64,000 nucleotides of DNA from Sphingomonas metalli. Its GTDB lineage: Bacteria > Pseudomonadota > Alphaproteobacteria > Sphingomonadales > Sphingomonadaceae. The translations under genes were made by a program, and so were the position numbers. A model generated the notes under the pieces. The model saw only the letters and a list, made by a program, of their open reading frames with translations. It was not told the DNA's origin and did no database searches. This document shows, one piece after another, positions 47,651 through 57,009 of this stretch. The stretch covers positions 62,001-126,000 of the forward strand of contig NZ_BMIH01000002.1 of NCBI RefSeq assembly GCF_014641735.1. The letters are read 5' to 3'. Each line of letters opens with the position of its first letter. The first letter of the stretch is position 1.

Positions 47651-48211
47651 ATGATTTCGCAGGCCGGAAGCATCGTAGCGGTCATCGTCCGGAAATACGA
47701 GCGGTCTATACGGTTCCGGCTTCGCATCATGAGGCTGAATGTCATGTCCTTTGCCTTTTCAGCGGTCATCACGCTGACAACAGCAACAGCCGCGCTGAAC
47801 GGCCTCCAATTATCTCAGCCCAGCGCGAACCATTCAGCGAGCAGGACGCATGGCGTGCCACCGACGCCGCCACCGCCTCCAGAAATCTACGACCCGCAAA
47901 GTGGGCCCTTCATCGTTCGCATGACCCCTGACGGCGAAATAGATGAGCAATCGCGAGGCGTCGCTGAAAATGCGGTGCGTCAGTGGACGGACTTGAATTT
48001 GCAGAGATTTATCATCTGCTATCGCTCAGCCTCCCAAGGACGAGACTATAGCGGCGGAATCCGCTCCCTAGAATCCGTTGCACGTGAACTCAAAGCACAC
48101 GGCGCCATCGAAGTTGTGATGCCTGACGGTGGCCCGTGCAGCGACGACGTGCCGCGGCCCACGTCGTGGAACGCAGACCATGTCGTCATTCTGGGTGTCG
48201 TCCACCTTTGA
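47651..48211 (+). CDS. Orphan exported hypothetical protein
   Basis: Up to 186 residues. Possible starts are ATG 47651, 47729 and 47744; the later ones begin a signal-like hydrophobic segment (MSFAFSAVITLTTATAALNG), so the mature protein is probably periplasmic. A proline run (PPTPPPPPEIYDPQ) leads to a C-terminal domain ending ARELKAHGAIEVVMPDGG and DHVVILGVVHL, whose spacing resembles a degenerate OmpA-like domain, but I do not recognise a family. Codon use is less GC-biased than its neighbours. It has no operon partner and may be strain-specific. Confidence 0.55.
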   Translation: MISQAGSIVAVIVRKYERSIRFRLRIMRLNVMSFAFSAVITLTTATAALNGLQLSQPSANHSASRTHGVPPTPPPPPEIYDPQSGPFIVRMTPDGEIDEQSRGVAENAVRQWTDLNLQRFIICYRSASQGRDYSGGIRSLESVARELKAHGAIEVVMPDGGPCSDDVPRPTSWNADHVVILGVVHL

Positions 48212-48520
48212 TCCTTGGCTTCCACGACCTGTAGAGCCCTTGTTCCCGCATTTGCGAGACCTGTGCGAAAATACTACCCCGATGCCGTACTCGTTCCCGC
48301 ATCCACCGTCCCACTCGCATACAAGCCCTTCATTCTGCCAAATCATGAATCACGGAACAGGTCCGGGATGACGATTGTAGGAGGCTATCGTCGCGACTTG
48401 CACAGGGGTCCCGCAGTTACGGGCATGATGGACAGAACAGAGCCACCACACACCCCGATCCAACCCGGCCCCACTTGACCGAGGATGGTGCAAACCCCTC
48501 CCCACATGATTAGTGAAGCG
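48212..48520. other. Intergenic region before nadE
   Basis: About 300 bp, lower in GC than the coding DNA around it. The direct CCGTCCC/GTCCGGG-type short repeats are not striking, and I see no terminator, RNA or conserved promoter. If nadE starts at its earliest in-frame ATG (48485) the gap is 273 bp. Confidence 0.4.
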
Positions 48521-50596
48521 ATGACCCATCGCTTCTTCTCGCTCCATCACCATCGCATGATCCGGGTCGCGGCGGCGACGCCGCCGGCGAGCGTGGGGGA
48601 TGTGCCCGCCAACACCGCGCGCACGATCGCGCTGGCGCAGGAGGCGCACGCCAAGGGCTGCGACCTCGTCGTCTTCCCCGAGCTGAACCTCACCAGCTAC
48701 GCGATCGACGATCTTCACCTGCAATCGGCGCAACAGGCGGCGACGCTCGCCGGCATCCGCGCGGTGGCGGCGGCGAGCGTGACGCTGAAGCCCGTGCTGC
48801 TGGTCGGTGCCGCGATCGAGCGGGCCGGGCGGCTCTATAACTGCGCGGTCGTGATCGCGCGCGGGCGGGTGCTGGGCGTGGTGCCCAAGACCTATCTGCC
48901 CAACTATCGCGAATATTACGAGAAGCGGTGGTTCGCGAGCGGCGGCGGCCTGACCGGGCTGACGATCGACCTGGGCGGGGGGCTCGACGCCGCCGGGCCG
49001 GTGCCCTTCGGCGCCGACCTCATGTTCGCGGCGGACGACCTGCCCTTCTTCACCTTCCATGCCGAGATTTGCGAGGATTACTGGGCCCCTACCCCACCCT
49101 CGACCATGGGCGCGCTGGCCGGAGCGCTCATCTGCTGCAACCTGTCGGCGAGCAACATCGTGATCGGCAAGGCGCGCGAGCGGATGCTGCTCGCCGCGGC
49201 CCAGTCGGCCCGGACCGCCTCCGCCTATGTCTATTCGGCGGCGGGGATCGGGGAGAGCACCACCGACCTGTCGTGGGACGGGCAGGGCTTCGTCTACGAA
49301 CTGGGCGAGCTGCTCGCCGAATCCGAGCGCTTCGCGCGCGGGCCCCAACTCGTGCTCGCCGATGTCGATGCCGAGCGCCTGATCCAGGAGCGGACCCGCT
49401 TCGGCACCTTCAACGATGCCGCGCGCGAGGCGGGGCACCCGGAGACCCGGTTCCGTCTGATCGCCTTCACCCATGGCGAGGATCTGGACGACGTCGCGGA
49501 GCGCGGCGGGCTGGCGCGCGATATCCGCCGCTTCCCCTTCGTGCCGAACGATCCCGCCAAGCGCGACGCGGACTGCTACGAGGCCTTCAACATCCAAGTG
49601 GAGGGTCTGGCGAAGCGGCTGGAGGCGGCGCGCGCGTCGACGCTGGTGATCGGCGTGTCGGGCGGGCTGGATTCGACCCACGCGCTGATCGTCGCGGCCA
49701 AGGCGATGGATCGGCTGGGCCGCGGGCGCGACACGATCCTCGGCTTCACCATGCCGGGCTTCGCCACCGGCGAGGGGACCAAGGCCCATGCCTGGGCGCT
49801 GATGCGCGCGCTGGGCATTACCGCCGCGGAAATCGATATCCGACCCGCTGCGCGCCAGATGCTGGCCGATATGGGCCACCCCTTCGCGGCCGGAGAGCCG
49901 GTCTATGACGTGACCTTCGAGAATGTGCAGGCCGGGCTGCGCACCGACTATCTCTTCCGCCTCGCCAACCAGCGCGGCGGGCTGGTGCTGGGGACGGGCG
50001 ACCTGTCGGAGCTGGCGCTGGGCTGGTGCACCTATGGCGTCGGCGACCAGATGAGCCATTATGCGGTCAATGCCGGCGTGCCCAAAACGCTGATCCAGTT
50101 CCTGATCCGCTGGTGCATCCGCACCGGCCAATATGACGACGAGACCAATCGGGTACTGGCCGCGATCCTGGCGCAGGAAATCAGCCCCGAACTGGTGCCG
50201 GCGGATGAAACGACCGGCGCGCTCCAGTCCACCGAGGACATGATCGGCCCCTATGCCCTCAACGACTTCTTCGCGCATTATGTGCTGCGCCACGGACTGA
50301 GCCCGTCCAAGATCGCTTTCCTCGCCTGGCATACGTGGCGCGATGCGGCGGCCGGGCGCTGGCCGACGGATGTCCCGGCAGAGGCGCAGGTCGCCTACGA
50401 CCTGCCGACGATCCGGGTCTGGCTGGAGCGCTTCTGCCGGCGCTTCTTTCAGACCAGCCAGTTCAAGCGGTCGGCCCTGCCCAACGGCCCGAAGGTGTCG
50501 AGCGGCGGTGCGGTCAGCCCGCGCGGCGACTGGCGCGCACCTTCGGACGGCACCGCGACCCTGTGGCTGGAAGACATCGCGGCGAACATGCCATAG
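48521..50596 (+). CDS. nadE: Glutamine-dependent NAD+ synthase
   Basis: Final step of NAD synthesis, amidating deamido-NAD with glutamine nitrogen. The 691-residue protein joins an N-terminal nitrilase-type glutaminase (about 12-300) to a C-terminal synthetase. The glutaminase triad is Glu54 in [11 protein letters not shown], Lys in [14 protein letters not shown] and Cys in HAEICEDYW; the synthetase P-loop is [11 protein letters not shown]. This is the long form found in many bacteria. ATG at 48521 starts where the family does; ATGs at 48506 and 48485 would add 5 or 12 residues. Confidence 0.92.
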   Translation: MTHRFFSLHHHRMIRVAAATPPASVGDVPANTARTIALAQEAHAKGCDLVVFPELNLTSYAIDDLHLQSAQQAATLAGIRAVAAASVTLKPVLLVGAAIERAGRLYNCAVVIARGRVLGVVPKTYLPNYREYYEKRWFASGGGLTGLTIDLGGGLDAAGPVPFGADLMFAADDLPFFTFHAEICEDYWAPTPPSTMGALAGALICCNLSASNIVIGKARERMLLAAAQSARTASAYVYSAAGIGESTTDLSWDGQGFVYELGELLAESERFARGPQLVLADVDAERLIQERTRFGTFNDAAREAGHPETRFRLIAFTHGEDLDDVAERGGLARDIRRFPFVPNDPAKRDADCYEAFNIQVEGLAKRLEAARASTLVIGVSGGLDSTHALIVAAKAMDRLGRGRDTILGFTMPGFATGEGTKAHAWALMRALGITAAEIDIRPAARQMLADMGHPFAAGEPVYDVTFENVQAGLRTDYLFRLANQRGGLVLGTGDLSELALGWCTYGVGDQMSHYAVNAGVPKTLIQFLIRWCIRTGQYDDETNRVLAAILAQEISPELVPADETTGALQSTEDMIGPYALNDFFAHYVLRHGLSPSKIAFLAWHTWRDAAAGRWPTDVPAEAQVAYDLPTIRVWLERFCRRFFQTSQFKRSALPNGPKVSSGGAVSPRGDWRAPSDGTATLWLEDIAANMP

Positions 50597-50689
50597 GTGC
50601 CTTCCGCCCGGTGCGCGGGTGCCAGGCTGCGACAGATCAATTCGCGCCATATTGAAAAGCCTCGCGGAGGGGCGCATTGTGACGGTCTG

Positions 50690-51565
50690 ATGACACGTCC
50701 GCCACATCGTGCGCCCCTGCTCGACCATTCGCGCGATCGGCGGATCGAGGATCCCTCGAACCTGTGGCTGATCCATCCGCTCGGCCGGCGGCTGTTGCCG
50801 CTCGCGCTTCGCGCGGGCGTGTCGGCCAATATGGTGTCGCTGGGCGGACTGGCGATCGGCGCGACCGCTGCGCTCAGCTTCGCGCATCCGGGTCGCCCGG
50901 CCTGGATCGCCGCCGGGCTGGTGCTCGCGGTCCTGTGGCTGGTGATGGACGGGCTCGACGGCATGGTCGCGCGGGCGACCGGCACGGCAAGCCCCCTCGG
51001 CCGGGTGCTCGACGGGCTGTGCGATCACGGCGTCTTCATCCTCATCTATGTCGCGCTCGCGCTGACGATCGGAACCGGCGAGGCGTGGGCGCTGGCCTTC
51101 GCCGCGGGCGGTGCGCATGCGCTGCAGTCGAGCCTCTACGAGGGTGAGCGCGCACGCTTCCATCGCCGTGCCCGCGGCGAGGCCCGCAGGGCCGCCGACC
51201 CGGTCGCGAACAGCCCCGCGGTGCGGCTCTACGACGCGCTGGCGGGCACGCCCGAGCGGCTGTCGGACGGGTTCGAACGGCGACTGGCGAGCGCGTCCGA
51301 TTCGGCGGCACTCGGCCGACTCTATGCCGCCGCGGCTGTCGCGCCGATGCGCCTCCTCGCCTTGCAGACCGCGAACGTGCGGGTCGCAGCCATCGCGCTG
51401 GCCGCGCTCGCCGGCGATCCGCGGCTGTTCTGGTGGTTCGAGATCGGGCCGCTGACGCTGGCCGCGCTGGTGGGCCTGGCATGGCACCGCCGGGTCGAGC
51501 GCACGTTTCTTCATTCGATGCCGGCCGCTTCGGTTGCGCTAACCGTCAGGGAACAGGGACAATAA
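50690..51565 (+). CDS. CDP-alcohol phosphatidyltransferase family protein
   Basis: A 291-residue membrane enzyme. The complete family motif DG-x2-AR-x8-G-x3-D-x3-D is present at Asp90, Gly91, Arg95, Gly104, Asp108 and Asp112. It has several hydrophobic helices and a cytoplasmic loop in the middle. The enzyme transfers a phosphoalcohol from a CDP donor to an acceptor; donor and acceptor cannot be read from the motif. Its stop TAATG overlaps the start of the inositol-1-phosphate synthase by one base, and a nucleotidyltransferase follows, so inositol phosphate is the likely partner chemistry. ATG at 50690 chosen. Confidence 0.85.
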   Translation: MTRPPHRAPLLDHSRDRRIEDPSNLWLIHPLGRRLLPLALRAGVSANMVSLGGLAIGATAALSFAHPGRPAWIAAGLVLAVLWLVMDGLDGMVARATGTASPLGRVLDGLCDHGVFILIYVALALTIGTGEAWALAFAAGGAHALQSSLYEGERARFHRRARGEARRAADPVANSPAVRLYDALAGTPERLSDGFERRLASASDSAALGRLYAAAAVAPMRLLALQTANVRVAAIALAALAGDPRLFWWFEIGPLTLAALVGLAWHRRVERTFLHSMPAASVALTVREQGQ

Positions 51566-52656
51566 TGGGTACGATTCGCATCGCGATCATCGGCGTGGGC
51601 AATTGCGCCAGCAGCCTGGTGCAGGGCCTCGAACATTATCGCGAGGGGGCCAACGACATGGTCGGCCTGATGCACTGGGACATGGGCGGCTATCGCCCGG
51701 CGGACATCAAGGTCGTCGCCGCCTGGGACGTCGACAGTCGCAAGGTCGGCCGCGACGTCGCCGACGCGATCTTCGCCAAGCCGAACTGCACCGCGGTCTT
51801 CGCCCCCAACGTGCCCGCGACCGGTACGGTGGTGAAGATGGGCGCGGTGCTCGACGGGGTCGCCGAGCACATGGCCGACTATAAGGACGAGCGGACCTTC
51901 ATCGTCGCCAACGACACCCAGCCGAGCAAGGACGAGGTCGTCGCCGAATTGCGGGCCTCGGGCGCCGACGTGCTGATGAACTATCTGCCGGTGGGCAGCC
52001 AGCAGGCGACGGAATTCTACGCCGAGTGCGCGCTGGAAGCCGGCGTCGCCTTCGTCAACAACATTCCCGTCTTCATCGCCAGCAATCCCGAATGGGCGGC
52101 GCGTTTCGAGGCGGCGGGCGTGCCGATCATCGGCGACGACATCAAGGCGCAGCTGGGCGCGACGATCGTCCACCGCGTGCTGACCGACCTGTTCGCCAAG
52201 CGCGGCGTCAAGCTCGACCGGACCTATCAGCTCAACACCGGCGGCAATACCGACTTCCTCAACATGTCGAACCATCGCCGGCTCGCCTCCAAGAAGGTGT
52301 CGAAGACCGAGGCGGTGCAATCGGTCGCGGCAGAGCGGCTGGAGGACGACAACGTCCATATCGGCCCGAGCGACTATGTGCCCTGGCAGAACGACAACAA
52401 GGTCTGCTTCCTGCGCATGGAGGGCCAGCTGTTCGGCGGCGTGCCGATGAACCTCGAGCTGCGCCTGTCGGTCGAGGATTCGCCGAACAGCGCGGGCGTG
52501 GCGATCGACATGATCCGCTGCGCCAAGATCGCACGCGATCGCGGGATGCGGGGCGTGATCGATCCCGCCTCCGCCTATTTCTGCAAGCATCCGCGCACCC
52601 AGATGACCGACGATCTGGCGCAGACCGAGGTCGAGCGCTTCATCGCCGCGGCCTGA
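51565..52656 (+). CDS. ino1: Myo-inositol-1-phosphate synthase
   Basis: Converts glucose-6-phosphate to inositol-1-phosphate with NAD. The 363-residue protein has the NAD-binding IAIIGVGNCASSLVQGL at its start, PVGSQQATEFYAECAL, the catalytic lysine region in IGDDIKAQLGATIVHRVL, and LNTGGNTDFLNM. It belongs to the bacterial/archaeal short form. It overlaps the CDP-alcohol transferase stop by one base and is followed after 14 bp by the nucleotidyltransferase. Together the three suggest synthesis of a CDP-inositol intermediate and an inositol phosphodiester or lipid. Confidence 0.92.
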   Translation: MGTIRIAIIGVGNCASSLVQGLEHYREGANDMVGLMHWDMGGYRPADIKVVAAWDVDSRKVGRDVADAIFAKPNCTAVFAPNVPATGTVVKMGAVLDGVAEHMADYKDERTFIVANDTQPSKDEVVAELRASGADVLMNYLPVGSQQATEFYAECALEAGVAFVNNIPVFIASNPEWAARFEAAGVPIIGDDIKAQLGATIVHRVLTDLFAKRGVKLDRTYQLNTGGNTDFLNMSNHRRLASKKVSKTEAVQSVAAERLEDDNVHIGPSDYVPWQNDNKVCFLRMEGQLFGGVPMNLELRLSVEDSPNSAGVAIDMIRCAKIARDRGMRGVIDPASAYFCKHPRTQMTDDLAQTEVERFIAAA

Positions 52657-52670
52657 GCGGCGGCACGGGG

Positions 52671-53378
52671 ATGATCCGGACGGGGGTGCTGCTGGCGGCA
52701 GGGCATGGCAGCCGGCTGCGCGGCTCGGCGCCGTACAAGCCGCTGTGCCCCGTCGCCGGCCGCCCGCTCATCGACCATGCGCTGGCGGGGATGGCGGAGG
52801 CGGGGCTGACCCGGGCAGTCGTGGTGCTCGGCTATGGCGCGGGGGCGATCGCCGAGCATCTCGCGCGGCGGCACTGGCCGCTGTTCGTCGAGGTGGTCTT
52901 CACCCCCGATCCCGATCGCCCCAATGGCGTCTCCGTCCTCGCCGCCGCGCCGGCGCTGAAGGGCGAGCAGGCTGTGCTGGCGATGTGCGACCACCTCGTG
53001 GCGCCGGCGCTCTATGCGCGGCTGGCATCGACGGGCGCATGCGACGGCGTGACGCTGGGGATCGATCGCCGAATCGGTCATCCCTGGGTCGATCCGGACG
53101 ACGTGACCGGCGTGGAGACCCGCGGCGCCGCGATCGTGGCGATCGGCAAGCGGCTCGGCAGCGCCGATTGCTACGATACCGGTGTCTTCGCGATCGGCCC
53201 GGCCCTGTTCGCCGCTCTGGGCAGCTTCGGCGCGCCGTCCCTGACCGACGGCGTGCGGGTGCTGGCGGCGGAAGGACGGGCGGGGGTGGTCGATTGCAGC
53301 GATCTCGACTGGATCGATGTCGACGATCCTGCCGCGCTCGCCAAGGCCGAGGCGTGGCAGCTGGCGCGCGCCGCGTAG
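52671..53378 (+). CDS. NTP transferase, IPCT-like (CTP:inositol-1-phosphate cytidylyltransferase)
   Basis: A 235-residue nucleotidyltransferase with the GT-A start GVLLAAGHGSRLRGSAPYKPL. The middle (AMCDHLVAPALYARL) and the LGIDRRIGHPWVDPDDVTGV, AIGKRLGSADCYDTGVFAIG and C-terminal DWIDVDDPAALAKA stretches resemble inositol-1-phosphate cytidylyltransferase domains known from hyperthermophiles that make di-inositol phosphate. A MobA-like role in molybdopterin chemistry is the alternative, as modABC lies next to it, but it lies convergent to those genes. Start ATG 52671; the stop is 35 bp from the end of modC. Confidence 0.8.
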   Translation: MIRTGVLLAAGHGSRLRGSAPYKPLCPVAGRPLIDHALAGMAEAGLTRAVVVLGYGAGAIAEHLARRHWPLFVEVVFTPDPDRPNGVSVLAAAPALKGEQAVLAMCDHLVAPALYARLASTGACDGVTLGIDRRIGHPWVDPDDVTGVETRGAAIVAIGKRLGSADCYDTGVFAIGPALFAALGSFGAPSLTDGVRVLAAEGRAGVVDCSDLDWIDVDDPAALAKAEAWQLARAA

Positions 53379-53413
53379 AGGACGTCTCGGCCGCCGTTCG
53401 ACGGCAGACCGAC

Positions 53414-54178
53414 CTACCAGCTGATCCGCACGATCGACCCGGCCGGCGCATCAATACCGGGCATGTCGAGGTCCCGCCCGTCGACCCGTATCCTGCCCGG
53501 CGCGATCACCTCTCCCGCAAGCTCGCGCGCGGGGAGCAGCTCGGCGGTCGGCCCCTGCGCCACGACGCGGCCCTGTTCGATCCGCACCAGCCAGTCGCCC
53601 AGCCGCCGCGCCTCCTCGGCGCTGTGCGTGACATAGAGGATCGGCAGGCCGAAACGCTCTTTCAGGGCCGCGATGAAGCCCAGCACCTCGTCGCGCCGGG
53701 CGGCGTCGAGGGCGGAGACGGGCTCGTCGAGCAGAAGGAGGCGGGGTTGCGACAGCAGCGCTCGCCCCAGCGCGACCCGCTGCCGCTCGCCGCCCGAGAG
53801 GTCGCGCGGGGCACGGTGGAGAAGGTGGCCGATGCCGAGCACCCCGATCACGGCATCCCAGGCGATGGGCCTCGTCTCCGTCGCCCGCATCCAGCCATAA
53901 CGCAGGTTCCGCTCGACGCTCATGTGCGGGAAGAGATGCGCCTGCTGATGGACGAAGCCGATCCGGCGGCGTTCGGCGGGCAAGGCATCCAGCGAGACGC
54001 CGTTCAGATCCACTCGCGCCGAGCTGGTCGGAGCGAGCCCGGCGATCGCCGCCAGCGTGGCCGACTTGCCGGCACCGGAGGGACCGAACAGCACGGTCAG
54101 GCCATCGGCAGGCGCGTCGAAGACGATGTCGAGCGAGAAGGCGTCGAGCGGGCGGCGGATCGCCACCGACAGCGTCAT
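53414..54178 (-). CDS. modC: Molybdate ABC transporter ATPase ModC
   Basis: The ATP-binding subunit of high-affinity molybdate uptake, 254 residues. Walker A is GPSGAGKS, the signature LSGGERQRVALGRAL and Walker B LLLLDEPVSALD. Only a short C-terminal part follows the ATPase, so the molybdate-binding (TOBE) domain is incomplete, as in many alphaproteobacteria. Start ATG 54178 overlaps the modB stop by 4 bp. The frame stays open into modB, but homology begins at this ATG. Confidence 0.92.
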   Translation of the reverse strand: MTLSVAIRRPLDAFSLDIVFDAPADGLTVLFGPSGAGKSATLAAIAGLAPTSSARVDLNGVSLDALPAERRRIGFVHQQAHLFPHMSVERNLRYGWMRATETRPIAWDAVIGVLGIGHLLHRAPRDLSGGERQRVALGRALLSQPRLLLLDEPVSALDAARRDEVLGFIAALKERFGLPILYVTHSAEEARRLGDWLVRIEQGRVVAQGPTAELLPARELAGEVIAPGRIRVDGRDLDMPGIDAPAGSIVRISW

Positions 54179-54861
54179 CGCGCCGCCCGCCGACGGCCGA
54201 ACGCCAACAGCGCCTCGGACGCGATCAGCCCCACGAGCGCAACCGCCAGCGCGATCAGCGACAGGCGCAAGGCGGCCCCCTCCCCGCCCGGTACCTGCAA
54301 GGCCGCATAGATGGCGAGCGGCAACGTCTGGGTTTCGCCCGGAATGCTCGCGGCGAAGGTGATGACCGCCCCGAACTCGCCAAGGGCCGCGGCGAAGCCC
54401 ACGACCGCGGCCGCGAGAAGCCCGGGCGCAGCGAGCGGCAGGACGATGGTCACGGCGCGGTCGACCGGCCCGGCGCCGAGCGCCCGCGCCGCATCCTCCA
54501 GCGCTGGGTCGACCGCGCCGATCGCCTGTCGCGCGGCGCGCAGCATCAGCGGAAAGGCGCAGACGCCGGCTGCGAGGGCTGCGCCGGCCGGGGTGAAGGC
54601 GAGCCTGACCCCCAGCGCCCGGTCGAGCCAGCCACCTACCGGCCCTTCCACTCCGAAGATCAGCAGCAGCGCAAAGCCGGTGACCACCGGTGGTAGAACA
54701 AGCGGCGCGTGGAGCAGCGCATCGAGCAGTATGCGCCCGGGGAACCTGTGTCGCGCCAACAGCCACGCAAAGCCGATCGCGGCGATCAGACCCCAGAAGG
54801 TCGCCCAGCCCGCCACCCTCAGGCTCAGCAGCAGCGCCTGCCACTCCTCGGGACTGAGCAT
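54175..54861 (-). CDS. modB: Molybdate ABC transporter permease ModB
   Basis: The membrane subunit of the molybdate transporter, 228 residues with about six helices. The permease loop reads EDAARALGAGPVDRAVTIVLPLAAPG, including the EAA-type motif. It lies between modA and modC, overlapping modC by ATGA and separated from modA by one base. Start ATG 54861. Confidence 0.92.
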   Translation of the reverse strand: MLSPEEWQALLLSLRVAGWATFWGLIAAIGFAWLLARHRFPGRILLDALLHAPLVLPPVVTGFALLLIFGVEGPVGGWLDRALGVRLAFTPAGAALAAGVCAFPLMLRAARQAIGAVDPALEDAARALGAGPVDRAVTIVLPLAAPGLLAAAVVGFAAALGEFGAVITFAASIPGETQTLPLAIYAALQVPGGEGAALRLSLIALAVALVGLIASEALLAFGRRRAAR

Positions 54862-54862
54862 C

Positions 54863-55645
54863 CTAGCGTAGCGGGCGGAAGCGGTAGCGGCGAAAGATCG
54901 CCTGCGCCTCCGCGCCGCCGAGGAACCGGTAGAAAGCCGTGGAACCGCTGCCCGCCCCCTTCAGCACCGCGGCGGGATAGACGATCGGCGCATGGCTCGC
55001 GGCCGGGAAGACGCCGACGATCCGCACCCCCCGCTCCGCTGCCGCGTCGCTTTCGTAGACGATGCCGAGCGGCGCCTCGCCCCGCGCGACATAGGCGAGC
55101 GCTGCGCGCACGTCCGGCGCAGGCGCCAGTCGCCCGGCGACGCTGTTCCACACGCCGAGCCGGCTCAGTGCCTGCTGCGCATAACGGCCCGCGGGAACCG
55201 CAGCCGGCTCTCCGATCGCCAGACGACCTTGCCCGAGCGAAGCGGCAAGCGGAAAGCCCGGTCTTATGACCATCCGCGTCCGGGAGGCCACCGGCGCGAC
55301 CAGCACGAGTCTTCCGCCGACCAGATCGCGCCGCGCGCCGGGCATCAGCCGGCCCGCCTTGTCGAGGACGTCCATCCACTCCCGGTCGGCGGAGACGAAC
55401 AGGTCGGCGCGGGCACCGGCCTGCACCTGCCGCGCCGCGGTGCCGCTGGCGGCAAAGGCGAGGCGTACGGGTTGGCCCGTGCGAGCGGTATAGGCGCGCC
55501 CCACGGCGCTCAGCGCATCGGCAAGGGATGCGGCGGCGAACACCGTCAGAGGCTGGCGCTGGGCCGGCACGGCAAGCGGCATCGCCGCCGTCAGAACGGC
55601 CAGTCCCGCATACAGCGCCCGCCGGGTGAAATGACGCGACATCAT
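54863..55645 (-). CDS. modA: Molybdate-binding protein ModA
   Basis: The periplasmic receptor of the transporter, 260 residues with an RR-containing signal peptide (MSRHFTRRALYAGLAVL) cleaved near AVPA. The mature fold shows LTVFAAASLADALSAVG, GAARQVQAGARADLFVSADREWMD-like stretches and the conserved hinge. First gene of modABC. Two adjacent ATGs (55645 and 55642) could start it; no clear ribosome site, so the promoter region between it and the GH84 gene is not defined. The operon is divergent from the GH84 gene. Confidence 0.9.
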   Translation of the reverse strand: MMSRHFTRRALYAGLAVLTAAMPLAVPAQRQPLTVFAAASLADALSAVGRAYTARTGQPVRLAFAASGTAARQVQAGARADLFVSADREWMDVLDKAGRLMPGARRDLVGGRLVLVAPVASRTRMVIRPGFPLAASLGQGRLAIGEPAAVPAGRYAQQALSRLGVWNSVAGRLAPAPDVRAALAYVARGEAPLGIVYESDAAAERGVRIVGVFPAASHAPIVYPAAVLKGAGSGSTAFYRFLGGAEAQAIFRRYRFRPLR

Positions 55646-55726
55646 GGCAGCAGCGATATGGTGCGGGCAGAGGCTTGGCAATCAATGCCTCTTCGCGACA
55701 CCCATCGCTGGACAAGGGGGACGCCG

Positions 55727-56821
55727 GTGGGCGATGCCCCCGTCATGACCGTCCCGCCCGCACCCGAACTCGGCATCATCGAAGGGTTCTTCGGCCCGCG
55801 CTGGTCCTGGTCCGAGCGGCGGGCCGTGGTCGCGCATCTCGCGCCGGCGGGCTACCGCTTCTACCATTATGCGCCCAAGGCCGACAGCCATCTGCGGCGG
55901 GACTGGCGCTCGCCGCATCCGGATCCGGAGGCGCAGGAGATCGCCGCCTTCGCCAGCTACTGCCGCGAGTACGGCATGCGATTCGGCATCGGGCTGAGCC
56001 CCTTCGAATTGCATCTGGCGCCGGAAGCGGAGGCGATGGCTGCACTGTCCGACCGGATCGCTTCGCTGAACGCGCTCGGGATCGATGACCTCGCCATCCT
56101 GTTCGACGATATGCGCGGCGACCTGCCGGACCTGGCGGAACGGCAGGCGGCGATCGTCGATCATTGTGCGGCACGACTGCGGGCGACCCGCTTGTTCATG
56201 TGCCCGAGCTACTATTCGAACGATCGCGTCCTCGACCGGGTGTTCGGCCAGCGGCCGGCGCAGTATCTCGAGACGCTGGGCCGACGGCTCGATCCGGCGG
56301 TCCGGATCTTCTGGACCGGCGAGGAGGTCTGCGCCCGCGCGATCACGCCCGGCCATCTAGCCCGCGTGGCGGAGCAGTTGGGGCGGCCGGTCTGTCTCTG
56401 GGACAATTATCCCGTCAACGACGGCCCGCGCATGTCGGGGCACCTGCACCTGCGGGCCTTCACCGGCCGGACGGCTGCGAACGCGTCGTGGTTGAGCGGG
56501 CACGCGATCAACCCCGCGCTCCAGCCGCTGCTCGGCTGCATCCCGGCGCTGACCCTGCCGATGCTCTACGCAATGGGGGAGGCGTATCGCTACATGGACG
56601 CATTCCGCAGTGCGGCAACGCAACTGTGCGGCGATCGGCTGGCCGCCATGCTGGAACGGGACCTTCTCAGTTTCGAAGATGGCGGTCTGTCGCGGCTCGG
56701 CGAGCGGAATGCTTCCCTGTCGCATGCCTATGCGCAAATCGACCATCCGGTCGCTGCCGAGATCGTCCGGTGGCTGGCGGGACACTATTCCGTGTCGGCA
56801 GTGGACGTGCAGACACAATAG
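55727..56821 (+). CDS. GH84 hexosaminidase/O-GlcNAcase-like protein
   Basis: A 364-residue single-domain protein of glycoside hydrolase family 84: GIIEGFFGPRWSWSERRAVV, FYHYAPKADSHLRRDW, SPFELHL, and the catalytic double aspartate in LAILFDDMRGD (Asp127, Asp128). These enzymes remove beta-N-acetylglucosamine by substrate-assisted catalysis. No signal peptide, so it acts in the cytoplasm or is exported otherwise. GTG at 55727 has AAGGGGG seven bases upstream; ATGs at 55745 and 55685 are alternatives. The natural substrate in this organism is unknown. Confidence 0.82.
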   Translation: MGDAPVMTVPPAPELGIIEGFFGPRWSWSERRAVVAHLAPAGYRFYHYAPKADSHLRRDWRSPHPDPEAQEIAAFASYCREYGMRFGIGLSPFELHLAPEAEAMAALSDRIASLNALGIDDLAILFDDMRGDLPDLAERQAAIVDHCAARLRATRLFMCPSYYSNDRVLDRVFGQRPAQYLETLGRRLDPAVRIFWTGEEVCARAITPGHLARVAEQLGRPVCLWDNYPVNDGPRMSGHLHLRAFTGRTAANASWLSGHAINPALQPLLGCIPALTLPMLYAMGEAYRYMDAFRSAATQLCGDRLAAMLERDLLSFEDGGLSRLGERNASLSHAYAQIDHPVAAEIVRWLAGHYSVSAVDVQTQ

Positions 56822-57009
56822 TGGATATAACGTCCCCAATTGGGACATAGCTCCACGGTTACCAAAAAATTCACTAAAATTTTTGTGCTGCACCGCAACC
56901 TTTCGATCAACCTGTCGTTTGCGGGTTGGACAGGAGACGCTTGGCTTTTCTGACGGTTGGCGGTGGGCCAGCCGGTGGCGACGCCTGTCCGTAAAAGGGA
57001 GTACCCAAC

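Noticed and set aside
48350..51514. A 1,054-codon open frame antisense to nadE and the CDP-alcohol transferase
   Set aside because: It runs opposite to two genes with clear motifs, shows no domain, and is the kind of long open frame expected in very GC-rich DNA.
52671..53378. Calling the nucleotidyltransferase MobA because modABC is next to it
   Set aside because: It is convergent with modC, belongs by spacing to the inositol cluster, and its motifs fit the inositol-phosphate type better; kept as an alternative only.
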